Shown: positions 25,309 through 33,731 of the stretch, piece after piece | Numbering within the stretch: the stretch's first letter is position 1 | How the letters are laid out: the number at the start of each line of letters is the position of its first letter | NCBI GenBank assembly: GCA_963781555.1 | Contig: CAWAGB010000008.1 | Location: 248,001-312,000, forward strand | DNA: 64,000 nucleotides | Direction of reading: 5' to 3' | Origin: JAICQM01 sp963781555 | Lineage (GTDB): Bacteria; Chloroflexota; Limnocylindria; QHBO01 | The notes under the pieces: model-generated | Database searches by the model: none | Told to the model about the DNA's origin: nothing | Seen by the model: only the letters and a program-made list of their open reading frames with translations | Program-made: the position numbers and the translations under genes

Positions 25309-28300
25309 TCAGCTGAGCAGCGTTCGCAGGCGGCCCGCCGATACCTCGTCGCCCTTGCGCACGTAGAGCGCGAGGGCCTCTTCCCGCTGCGACCTCGCCT
25401 CCTGGTCGCGACCCGCGAATCGCAGCACCTCTCCGAAATCCTCGAGCGCCTCGGCGAGCAGGACCGGTGCATCCGCTTGGCGACGCAGAGCAACGGCCTC
25501 CTGCGCGAGCGTGACGGCCTCGTCGATCGCCGCCGCACGTGCCAGCACCATCGCCAGCACCGAGCGCCACAGTGCCTGCGCGTCGATGTCATCCGGCGCG
25601 GAGAGCTCACGCACGATGCGCGCCAAGGACTCCGCGTCGCTGAAGCGGTCGCGCAGGTACTCGACCCGCGCCAGCATCCCGCCCACGGTCGACAGCAGGA
25701 AGCGCTCGCCCATGAGGGTCAGAGCGTCATAGTCGCGCCGCAGATCCGCCGCCGCCGCCTCCATGTCGCCGGCAAGCAGCTCGATCCGGGCCGAATCGAT
25801 CGACGTCGCGGCCGACAGGATACCGACGCCCATCTCCTCCAGCATCGCCGCCGATTGCCTGGCCAGCGCGCGCGCCTCGTCGGTCTCGCCCCGCATCCCA
25901 CGAAGCTGTGCCAGGGCCCCCAGGATGAAGCCCTCTGTGCGGCGGTCGCCCTCCACCAGGCCGACGAGCTCCTCGCTGCGGCTGAGTGCCTCCGCGACCG
26001 GGGTCGGGCCGTAGAGGGCGGTCAGCGCGTAGCCGGCTGCACCGCGCGCCTCAAGGCGCCGATCTCCCGCCGCCCTGGCATGCTCGATGACCTGCTCGGC
26101 TGCCTGCAATGCAAGGGCATTCCGGTTCGCGGTGCTATGGACCGCCCACAGCAGCCGGTTCGCCAGCGCCAGCCCAGCGGCATCCCGCGCCGCCTCGAAG
26201 GTGGCGACCGCCCCCTCTGCGTCGCGGATCGCCTCGTCCGCCCATCCCTCCCCACCGGAGGCATGGAGGGTTACGAGCTGCATGATGATCTTGGCACGCG
26301 CGTGCAGCACTGGATTGCCCGCCGCCGCCGCGCTGTTCAGGGCGTCTGTCAGAACGGTATCGGCCTCGGCCAGATCGCCGAGCTCCATGAGCGTCTCGCC
26401 CAGCTCGGGGAGCAGGCTCGCCCGATCCGGGTCGCCGGGTGCCAGCGTCTCGCCCGCGCGCCGCAGCAGGGACGCGGCGGCCGGCATGTCGCCGCGGCCG
26501 AAGGCGCGCCGTCCGGCGCCCGCCAGTCGGCGCGAGGCACGTCGCCCGAGCTCAAGGCCGTGGGCATCCAGGGGCCCGAGCTCGGCCAGATAGCGGTATG
26601 ACTGCTCGAGGTGGTACGCCAGGATCTCGTCGTACTCCACCGCCTCGCGCTCGCTGTTCGTGCGGTCCGCCCATTCGACGAACTGCTCGTGCAGGGTGGC
26701 GCGAGTGCGCTTCAAGAGCGCCCCATACGCCGCGTCGCGGATGAGGATGTGCTCGAAGCGGAACTCGTTCTCGCTCTCATCAGGCGCGTTCTCGCGCAGC
26801 AGGTGCTTGCGCGTCATCCCGCCCAGCAGCCGAGGCACCTCCGCCCGGACCTGGGCGGGGAAAGCTCCGTGACGGCCGCCTGTCTGAACTCCAGGCCGAT
26901 GACCGAGGCAGGCTCGATGACGCTCCGCTCGTTCGGCGCAAGCTGATCGAGGCGCGACCCGAGGAGCGCCTGGATGGTGGGCGGGATCGCCAGGTCTGCT
27001 GCGTCCCCAGCCGCCACCCAGCGACCGTCCTCCATCCGCAACTGGCCACCGCCTACGAGCATCGACACCAGCTGCTCGACGAAGAGTGGGTTGCCCTCGG
27101 CAGCGGTCACGATGCGCCGCTTCACCTCGTCCGCGATGCCGGCGTCGCCGAGAAGATGCTCGATGACCTGCCCCGCCTCAGCCTCGCTCAGCCGGTACAG
27201 CTCGAGCCGTGCCGCATCGCTCCCATCGCCCCACGTCGGCCGCTGCTCGAGGAGGTCGTGGCGCGCGGTGGCGAGGACGAGGACGGGCGCTGCGAGCGAC
27301 GCGTTCAACTGCTCCAGCAGGTCGAGCAGGGTCGACTCCGCCCAGTGGATGTCGTCAATCACCAGGACGAGCGGCTGCTCCGCGGCGACGCGTTCGAGAA
27401 ACTGGCGGATCCCCCAGAACAGCTCGGACACGGGGAACGGCTCGCTCGAGAAGCCAATTGCCGCCCCCACTCGTTCCGCCACTCGGTCGTCGCCGCTTGC
27501 CTCGCGCAGGCGATCCATCGCGGTCCCCACCGGATCTTCAGGCTGGATGCCGGCCGCCTCGCGGACGATGTCGAGAATCGGCCAGAAGGTGATGCCCTCG
27601 CCGTAAGGGAGGCAGCGCCCGTGGAGGGTGCGCGCCAGGGGACCGATGCTGCCCAGCGTCTCCTGCACCAGGCGCGACTTCCCGACTCCCGCCTCGCCGA
27701 CCACCGTGCCGACGAGGCAGCGTCGCTGCGAGGTGGCCCGCGCGAACAGCTCGAGCAGCGTGGCGCGCTCGACCTCGCGACCGACGAAGGCAGCGTCCTG
27801 GCGGCGCAGGACGCCCTCCTCGCCGCGGACCGAGATGAGGCGGAACGCAGGCACCCGCTCCGCCTTGCCCTTCAGCTCCAGCGGCTCGACCGTCTCGACC
27901 TCGACCGCGTCGCGGACGAGCTGGTAGGTCAGGTCCCCGAGCAGGATCTCGTTCGGTGGGCGCAGCCTGCTCGAGGCGCGCGGCCACGTTGACGGCGTCG
28001 CCGGTCGCCAGGCGCTGACCGGCAGCGGCGTCGCCGGCCACCACCTCGCCGGTGTTGACGCCGGTCCGGTTGGTGAGGCGTCACCCCCCAGCGCAGCTCC
28101 AGCTCGTCGTTGAGTGCGGTCAGGCTGCGCTGCATCTCGTTGGCGGCGCGCACCGCGCGCAGCGCGTCGTCCTCGTGGCGACGGGGCAGGCCGAAGACGG
28201 CCATGATCGCGTCGCCGATGAACTTCTCGACGGTGCCGCCGTGGCGCCGCAGGGCGCGAGTCTGGTCCTCGAAATACCGGCTCATCACTTCACGCAATGA

Positions 28301-28474
28301 CTCGGGATCGAGCGCCTCGCCCAGGTTGGTCGACCCCTTCAGGTCCGAGAACACGATGGTGACGGTGCGCCGCTCTTCACGCGCGGGCGGCGGCGGCGCG
28401 AGTTCGGCGCCACAGTAGCCACACAGGCGGAATCGGTCGGGATTCTCCTCCCCGCACCGCGGACAGAGCTGCAC
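25309..28474 (-). CDS. Class III adenylate cyclase-domain / AAA ATPase / TPR regulator (three apparent frameshifts)
   Basis: A large signalling protein of the zinc-ribbon / CHD cyclase / STAND-ATPase / TPR type. The N-terminus has a zinc ribbon (CPRCGEENPDRFRLCGYCG), then a cyclase domain (VTIVFSDLKGSTNLGEAL, KFIGDAIMAVFG). The ATPase follows: FVGREVERATLLELF, VGEAGVGKSRLVQ (Walker A), VLVIDDIHWAE (Walker B). About 500 residues of TPR-like helices end the protein. The frame breaks near 28077-28081 and 27950-27958 (one base extra each) and 26857-26860 (one missing); corrected length is about 1055 aa. GTG 28474 follows TACACT by seven bases. Confidence 0.85.
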
Positions 28475-28481
28475 GCTCCGG

Positions 28482-28487
28482 AGTGTA
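28482..28487 (-). promoter_or_regulatory. -10 element, leaderless promoter
   Basis: Minus-strand TACACT ends seven bases before GTG 28474 of the cyclase-ATPase gene. Confidence 0.5.
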
Positions 28488-28522
28488 GCCGTCACGGCGT
28501 GATCGGCCATGCTGGTGCGCCG

Positions 28523-28528
28523 TACACT
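28523..28528 (+). promoter_or_regulatory. -10 element of the MFS-CNB operon
   Basis: TACACT, about 43 bases before GTG 28572, which has GGAG just upstream. It is divergent from the element at 28482. Confidence 0.4.
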
Positions 28529-28571
28529 TCGCCCTGCTGCCGCACCGTCCCTTCCCTCGCACGGAGCCGCC

Positions 28572-30197
28572 GTGGCCGTCCTCAACACCTATCGTCGGGT
28601 TTTCGCCAACGCCGCGCTGGCGCGGCTGTTGTTCGGCGAGTTCGTCTCGTCGATCGGCGACTGGCTCTACCTCGTGGCCCTGCTCGTCATCGTCTACCAG
28701 CGCGAGGACAGCGCGGTGGTGCTCGGCATCGTGGGCGCGCTCCGCGTTGCGCCGTATGTGTTCCTCTCGGTCCCGGCGGGGATCCTGGTCGATCGGGTCG
28801 ACCGTCGCCTCGTCCTCCTCGTCACCGATATCGCGCGCGGCGTGGTGATGCTCGGCCTGGCGCTCCTGGTGGCGCTCGAAGGTCCGTTGTGGGCGATCCT
28901 GGTCCTCACCCTTCTGGCGGCAAGCCTGTCGACGTTCTTCGGCCCGGCCATCGGTGCGTATCTGCCCACGCTCGTCAAGGACGAGAGCGAGATCGGTCCC
29001 GCCAACAGCGCGTGGGCCAGCCTGGACAACCTCGGATTCATCGTGGGGCCGGCCATCGCGGGACTGCTGATCGCGGTCGGCGGGCTGACGCTCGCGTTCG
29101 TGATCAACGCCGCGTCGTTCGGGATCGTGGCGCTCGTCCTGTGGCGGCTCCCCAAGCGGCCGCCCCACCACGTCGACGAGGCCGGCGAGGCGGGCGATGC
29201 CCCGGGCATCAGGACGCTCCTTGGCGACCGCTGGCGTGCGCTGCTGGGCATCGGCATCGTCAACGTCGTCGGCCAGTTCATCTTCGGCGGCCTGAGCGTG
29301 CTGACCGTGGTCATTGCCATCGACGTCCTGAAGGCCGGCGAGGCCGCGACCGGCTACCTCAATGCGGCCATCGGTCTTGGCGGCCTGATCGGGGCGGTGC
29401 TGTCCGGGGTCCTCGTCCTGCGCCGTCGCCTCGGTCCGCCCCTGCTCCTCGGGGCGCTCCTGTTCGGCGGCGGGCTGGTGGCGGTGGGCTTCTCCGGCTC
29501 GCTGGCCCTGGCGCTGGTCGGAATGGCGATCCTCTCGGTCGGCGACCTGCTGCTCAACGTGGTCAACACCACGCTCATCCAGCGCATCGTGCCCGACGCC
29601 GTTCGTGGCCGGGTGTTCGGTGGCCTCCACACCATCACCGTGGGGTCGTACGCCATCGGCTCATTGGTCATCCCGATCGCGACCGTGTTCGGCAGCCTGC
29701 CGCTCGTCTTCGGCATCTCCGGCGCCGCCATCGTCGTCGCGGTGGGAGCCGCGGTGACGTTGCTCGGTGACGCTGCAGTCCAGGGCGTCAAGCTCGACGA
29801 CCGGCGCGCCGTCCTCCTCACCGCACCCGCCTTTGCCGGTCTGCCGCCCGCTCGCCTGGAGGAGGCGGCGGGGCGCGCCGAGATCCGGGAGATCGCCGCG
29901 GCCACGGTCGTCATCCGGCAGGGCGAGCCCGCCGACCTCGCCTACGTGATCGCAGCAGGCGAGGTGGAGGTGACGCAGCAGAGCGGCGCGGCGGCAGCCA
30001 GCGTGCTGCGTCGCATGACGGTCGGCGAGGTGTTCGGCGAGATCGGCCTGCTGTCGGGCGTGCCACGCACCGCCACCGTCACCGCGGTCACTCCGGTCAT
30101 CCTGCTCGCCATCGACCGCACCACGTTCCTCGATCTCGTCTCGGCGCCGGCGGTCACGAGCCGCCTCGTCGACCGCTATGGGGGAGCCATGCCGTGA
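28572..30197 (+). CDS. MFS transporter fused to a C-terminal cyclic-nucleotide-binding domain
   Basis: A 541-aa membrane protein. Residues about 10-400 form an MFS fold of the DHA3/NreB-like efflux type: FVSSIGDWLYLVALLV, PAGILVDRVDRRLVLL, and paired helices up to AVTLLG. The last 130 residues are a cytosolic CNB domain: FAGLPPARLEEAAGRAE, VIRQGEPADLAYVIAAGEVEV, GEVFGEIGLLSGVPRTATV with the phosphate-binding cassette. The substrate is unknown; ligand gating by cAMP or cGMP is inferred. The start is GTG 28572. The stop overlaps the Crp gene start (GTGA). Confidence 0.85.
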   Translation: MAVLNTYRRVFANAALARLLFGEFVSSIGDWLYLVALLVIVYQREDSAVVLGIVGALRVAPYVFLSVPAGILVDRVDRRLVLLVTDIARGVVMLGLALLVALEGPLWAILVLTLLAASLSTFFGPAIGAYLPTLVKDESEIGPANSAWASLDNLGFIVGPAIAGLLIAVGGLTLAFVINAASFGIVALVLWRLPKRPPHHVDEAGEAGDAPGIRTLLGDRWRALLGIGIVNVVGQFIFGGLSVLTVVIAIDVLKAGEAATGYLNAAIGLGGLIGAVLSGVLVLRRRLGPPLLLGALLFGGGLVAVGFSGSLALALVGMAILSVGDLLLNVVNTTLIQRIVPDAVRGRVFGGLHTITVGSYAIGSLVIPIATVFGSLPLVFGISGAAIVVAVGAAVTLLGDAAVQGVKLDDRRAVLLTAPAFAGLPPARLEEAAGRAEIREIAAATVVIRQGEPADLAYVIAAGEVEVTQQSGAAAASVLRRMTVGEVFGEIGLLSGVPRTATVTAVTPVILLAIDRTTFLDLVSAPAVTSRLVDRYGGAMP

Positions 30198-30886
30198 CCA
30201 CCGACATCGGTCCCGAGCAGCTGCGCGCCTGCCCGCTCTTCCGCCATGTCCCTGAGCCGGAGCTGGCCAGCGTGGCCCAGCGGATGCGGCGACGCAGCTA
30301 TCGGCGCGGCACGGTGATCTTCCACCAGGGCGACCCCGGCGACGCGCTGCACGTCATTGCCACTGGCAGTGTGAAGATCGTCCTGCCCTCGGCTGCCGGC
30401 GACGAGGCGATCATCGCCACCCTGCGGCCCGGCGACTTCTTCGGGGAGCTGTCGCTGCTCGACGGCCGCGAGCGCTCTGCCACCGCGTCGGCGATCGAGA
30501 CGACCGAGACGCTGGTCCTCGACCGGGCCACCCTGCGCGTCCTCCTCGACGAGCAGCCGGCCCTCCGGGATGCGCTGCTGACCGATCTCGCGCTCGAGCT
30601 GCGGCGCCTCACGGGCCACGTCGAGGAGCTCCACTTCCTCGACCTCGCCGGACGCCTTGCGGCCCGTCTGGCCCGCCTGGCGCGCGACGGTGAGGCAGAT
30701 GCCGAGGGCCGGATCACCCTCGACTGGCCCTTCACACAGTCCGACCTGGCGGGCATGATCGGCGGCACGCGGCAAAGCGTGAACCGCCTGATGAGCGACC
30801 TGCTCGACCTGGACCTGGTGCGCCTGGAGCGCGATCGGCTGGTCATCATGGATGTCGACGCGCTCGAGCGACGGGCGGACCGATGA
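30194..30886 (+). CDS. Crp/Fnr-family transcriptional regulator
   Basis: A 230-aa regulator. The N-terminal CNB domain has CPLFRHVPEPELASVA, VIFHQGDPGDALHVIATGSV and GDFFGELSLLDGRERSATA (phosphate-binding cassette with Glu and Arg, consistent with cAMP-type ligands). A long dimer helix leads to a winged HTH with FTQSDLAGMIGGTRQSVNRLM as recognition region. There is no Fnr-type Cys cluster. It is translationally coupled to the MFS-CNB gene, so both may answer to the same nucleotide, perhaps made by the cyclases at 25309 and 39627. Confidence 0.92.
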   Translation: MTTDIGPEQLRACPLFRHVPEPELASVAQRMRRRSYRRGTVIFHQGDPGDALHVIATGSVKIVLPSAAGDEAIIATLRPGDFFGELSLLDGRERSATASAIETTETLVLDRATLRVLLDEQPALRDALLTDLALELRRLTGHVEELHFLDLAGRLAARLARLARDGEADAEGRITLDWPFTQSDLAGMIGGTRQSVNRLMSDLLDLDLVRLERDRLVIMDVDALERRADR

Positions 30887-31030
30887 GGCACCCCCGAGCG
30901 TGCGACTGTCGCGCAGACGACACTCCACCTGTCACCGACCGGCTGGGAGGGCTTGCTGCGGCAGCGTAAGGTCCTCACCAGACAAGAGGCCCGTGAGGGG
31001 CCGGATAAGCAGAAAGGAACGGAACACCAA

Positions 31031-31513
31031 ATGACAAACCTGCGGGTCGGCGGCGAGTTCGGACCAGACAACGACGACGTCGAGGGACACAGCGTGCAGA
31101 GAACCGGCAACCAGCGCGACGCGGTACAGCGTGGCGGCAACCAGCGAGATGCGATCCAGCGGATCGACGACGATGTCGAGGGCCACAGCGTGCAGCGTGG
31201 CGGCAACCAGCGCGACGCCGTGCAGCGTGGCGGCAACCAGCGGGATGCGATCCAGCGCCTCGACGACGAGGACGTGGAAGGCCACAGCGTCCAGCGCGGC
31301 GGCAACCAGCGGGATGCGGTCCAGCGTGGCGGCAACCAGCGGGATGCGATCCAGCGCCTCGACGACGAGGACGTGGAAGGCCACAGCGTCCAGCGCGGCG
31401 GCAACCAGCGGGATGCGGTCCAGCGTGGCGGCAACCAGCGGGATGCGATCCAGCGCCTCGACGACGAGGACGTGGAAGGCCACAGCGTCCAGCGCGGCGG
31501 ACAGCAGCGCTAA
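31031..31513 (+). CDS. Tandem-repeat protein with DVEGHSVQR / GGNQRDAVQR units
   Basis: A 160-aa protein almost entirely made of repeats. After TNLRVGGEFGPDN, the motif DVEGHSVQR begins at residues 16, 48, 81, 114 and 147. Each is followed by two decapeptides, GGNQRDAVQR and GGNQRDAIQR, and an acidic DDED linker; the last copy ends at GGQQR. It has no Cys, Trp or Tyr, is rich in D/E and R/Q, and is probably disordered. There is no signal peptide. AGAAAGGAA before ATG 31031 is a good ribosome-binding site. The family is not recognised. Candidates are a multi-core precursor peptide or a repetitive binding scaffold. A GAF protein and a subtilase follow on the same strand. Confidence 0.8.
   Translation: MTNLRVGGEFGPDNDDVEGHSVQRTGNQRDAVQRGGNQRDAIQRIDDDVEGHSVQRGGNQRDAVQRGGNQRDAIQRLDDEDVEGHSVQRGGNQRDAVQRGGNQRDAIQRLDDEDVEGHSVQRGGNQRDAVQRGGNQRDAIQRLDDEDVEGHSVQRGGQQR
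31067..31510 (+). repeat. 99-bp in-frame tandem repeat
   Basis: Units of 96-99 bp encode the 32-33-aa repeat. The copies at 31262-31360 and 31361-31459 appear identical base for base, and 31460-31510 is a partial copy. Older copies at 31067 and 31166 differ slightly, suggesting recent expansion toward the 3' end. Confidence 0.9.
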
Positions 31514-31537
31514 GACGACAGCGAGGATCGAACCCGA

Positions 31538-32323
31538 GTGGTCGACTCATCCGGCCCTCACAACGGCACCGACGCCGCGCTTCACATCCTCCGGGATGTG
31601 GCGCGGCGCGGTGCTGTGGCACGCCGCTTCGTCCCCGATACGGAGCAGAGGCTCCTGCAGTCGATCGTGGAGGCGACGGTCCGCCTCTTCGATGCCGAGG
31701 CCTCATCGATCGCGCTCTTCGAGCGTGATCCGGACCGCCTCCAGTTTGCGGTCGCGGCGGGGCCCCAGGGGCAGGGCGTGATCGGGCATTCCGTCCCACC
31801 CACGAAGGGCATCGTCGGTTACGTCTACTCGACCGGCGAGCCGATGGCACTCTCCGATGTCGCTTCGGACCCGCGATTCGATCGCAAGGCGGCCGAGCAG
31901 ACCGGCTATGTCCCCCGTTCGATCGCGGCGGTGCCGCTCGTCGACGGGGAGACCACCGTCGGGGTGCTGCAGGTGCTCGACAAGCGTGATGCGCCCGCGT
32001 TCACGCTGCGCGACATGGAGCTGATGGCGGTGTTCGCGAACCAGGCGGCTGCGGCCATCGCAGCCAGCCGGGTGCAGCGCGAGCTGCCGGCCCTCGTCCG
32101 CGCGGCCCTTGCGGGCGCGGGGGACGGCGAACTGGACGATGCCGCGCTCGAGGCCCTCGTCGACGAGGCCTGCCGCGATCTGGACCGCGACGAGGAGGTG
32201 CCCTTCTGGGCGCTCGTCGCCACGGTAAGCCGGTTGCGCACGATGGGTGGTCGTGAGCTGAGCCTGGTCAACGACATCCTGGACGTCGTGGCCGCGCACC
32301 GGCCCGTCACGCGCCATCGCTGA
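31538..32323 (+). CDS. GAF-domain protein
   Basis: A 261-aa protein with one GAF domain at about 35-185: LLQSIVEATVRLFDAEASSIALF, KGIVGYVYSTGEPMALSDV, DPRFDRKAAEQTGYVPRS and VGVLQVLDK. The C-terminal 70 residues are helical (LPALVRAALAGAGDGELDD). No kinase, cyclase or DNA-binding part is attached. It would act as a small-ligand or redox sensor through contacts with another protein. It sits 24 bp after the repeat protein and 13 bp before the subtilase, so the three are likely co-transcribed. GTG 31538 is the chosen start. Confidence 0.82.
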   Translation: MVDSSGPHNGTDAALHILRDVARRGAVARRFVPDTEQRLLQSIVEATVRLFDAEASSIALFERDPDRLQFAVAAGPQGQGVIGHSVPPTKGIVGYVYSTGEPMALSDVASDPRFDRKAAEQTGYVPRSIAAVPLVDGETTVGVLQVLDKRDAPAFTLRDMELMAVFANQAAAAIAASRVQRELPALVRAALAGAGDGELDDAALEALVDEACRDLDRDEEVPFWALVATVSRLRTMGGRELSLVNDILDVVAAHRPVTRHR

Positions 32324-32336
32324 GCCTCACCCTACC

Positions 32337-33182
32337 GTGTCGGACGAGCTCCCTGCCTGGACAGAGCCCTTCGCCTCTGCGGTCCGCCAGGGCCTTACCC
32401 GGCCTTCGCGGATGGGGAGCGTCAGTCGCGAGTGGGCGCTCGACGGCGCCACGGGCGCGGGGGTGCGGGTGGCGATCATCGACAGCGGCGTCGACGGTGA
32501 CCACCCGCGGGTTCACGGTCGGCTCAAGGAGAGCTACGCGGTGGTGCTGGGCGAGGAATCGGCGGAGGTCGTCACCGACCAGGATGCCGCCGACGTGTTC
32601 GGCCACGGAACTGCCTGCGCAGGGATCATCGTTGGCCTGGCACCGGACGTGGAGCTCGTATCCGTCCGCGTGCTGGGAGCCGACCTGAAGGGCAAGGGCC
32701 GGGCCTTCGTGGCGGCCCTCGAATGGGTCATCGAGCAGCGGATGGAGGTCGTCAATCTGTCGCTGTCGTCGAAGAGCGAGCAGCTGTACGGCGTGTTCCA
32801 CGAGCTGGCGGACGAGGCCTACTTCAACAACGTCACCCTGGTGAGCGCCGCCAACAACGTTCCCGGCCCCTCCTACCCATCCCTCTTCAGCTCGGTCATC
32901 TCGGTGGCCGCGCACGACGAGCCGGAGCCGCGGCGCTTCTATTACAACCCGTCGCCGCCGGTCGAGTTCGGGGCGTGGGGCGTCGACGTCCCGGTCGCCT
33001 GGCTCGGCGGCACGGAGACGCTCGCCACCGGCAACTCCTTCGCCGCGCCGCACATCGCGGGCATGGTGGCGCTGCTGCGCTCCAAGCATCCGGGCCTGAC
33101 GCCGTTCGAGGTCAAGGCCATCCTGGCCGCGATCGCCGACAACGCGGCGCCGGCAGCGGGATCCGGGATAACTCCGGGCTAG
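32337..33182 (+). CDS. Subtilisin-like (S8) serine peptidase without signal peptide
   Basis: A 281-aa S8 protease. The triad is visible as Asp49 (VAIIDSG), His90 (FGHGTACAGI) and Ser234 (GNSFAAPHIAG, with Asn for the usual Thr before Ser). The oxyanion Asn lies in SAANN near 173. The catalytic domain begins almost at the N-terminus, with no signal peptide and no inhibitor-like prodomain, so the enzyme should be cytosolic. Its place directly after the repeat protein and GAF gene suggests a dedicated substrate. The stop overlaps the convergent CNB gene. Confidence 0.88.
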   Translation: MSDELPAWTEPFASAVRQGLTRPSRMGSVSREWALDGATGAGVRVAIIDSGVDGDHPRVHGRLKESYAVVLGEESAEVVTDQDAADVFGHGTACAGIIVGLAPDVELVSVRVLGADLKGKGRAFVAALEWVIEQRMEVVNLSLSSKSEQLYGVFHELADEAYFNNVTLVSAANNVPGPSYPSLFSSVISVAAHDEPEPRRFYYNPSPPVEFGAWGVDVPVAWLGGTETLATGNSFAAPHIAGMVALLRSKHPGLTPFEVKAILAAIADNAAPAAGSGITPG

Positions 33183-33589
33183 CGGCCCTCGCGGCGGTGG
33201 AGCCGCGCGATCAGGGCGTGCATGATCGGAATCGAGATCTCCGGGTGCTCTTTCAGCAGCGCGGTGAACTCCCACGCCACGAAGAGGATGCACTCGGTCT
33301 CGTCGACCGCGCTCACGCTGGCCGTCCGCGGGCGGTCCTCGATGAGCGCCAGCTCGCCGAAGAAGTCGCCGGCGTGGAGCTCGGTGATGGTCGGGCCATC
33401 GTTGCCCTCGTGGACGCGAACCTTGCCGCTCAGGATCACGTAGAGCGCGGACGCGGGGGCGTCCTGGCGAACGATGGGATCACCGGGCTCATAGGTGCGC
33501 CGTTTGCCCTGCTCGTTCAGGCGCTTGAGGGCCCGCGCATCGAGGCCGGCGAACAACGGGACCGATGCAAGTGTCTGGTCAGCTGCCAA
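33179..33589 (-). CDS. Solo cyclic-nucleotide-binding domain protein
   Basis: A 136-aa protein consisting of one CNB domain: VPLFAGLDARALKRLNEQ, GDPIVRQDAPASALYVILSG, GDFFGELALIEDRPRTASV and a C-terminal helix. No output domain is attached, so it probably regulates a partner, perhaps the convergent subtilase system. TTG 33589 is chosen because GAGGAG lies about eight bases upstream; the frame is open to 33691 without a better start. Confidence 0.8.
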   Translation of the reverse strand: MAADQTLASVPLFAGLDARALKRLNEQGKRRTYEPGDPIVRQDAPASALYVILSGKVRVHEGNDGPTITELHAGDFFGELALIEDRPRTASVSAVDETECILFVAWEFTALLKEHPEISIPIMHALIARLHRREGR

Positions 33590-33694
33590 CGGTGTCTCCT
33601 CGCGTATGGCGTCTCGTGCTTCCGCGCAGCGAGCGCACTCGGAGATGCATCGTAGCGGAAGGCGGCAGCCGGTCATAGACCCGGGCGTCATCGG

Positions 33695-33700
33695 TAGAAT
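33695..33700 (+). promoter_or_regulatory. -10 element of the hmgA operon
   Basis: TAGAAT overlaps an in-frame ATG at 33699, so that ATG is unlikely to be translated. A GAGGT site at about 33723 precedes TTG 33732. Confidence 0.45.
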
Positions 33701-33731
33701 GGGCGACCCAGGCCAGCACGCGAGGTCGCCG

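Noticed and set aside
31031..31513. CRISPR array at the tandem repeat
   Set aside because: The units are contiguous coding repeats of 96-99 bp without variable spacers, and no cas genes are present.
30975..31850. Cys-rich repeat frame on the minus strand opposite the DVEGH protein
   Set aside because: It is the antisense of the 99-bp repeat. The plus-strand frame has a good ribosome-binding site and fits the operon.
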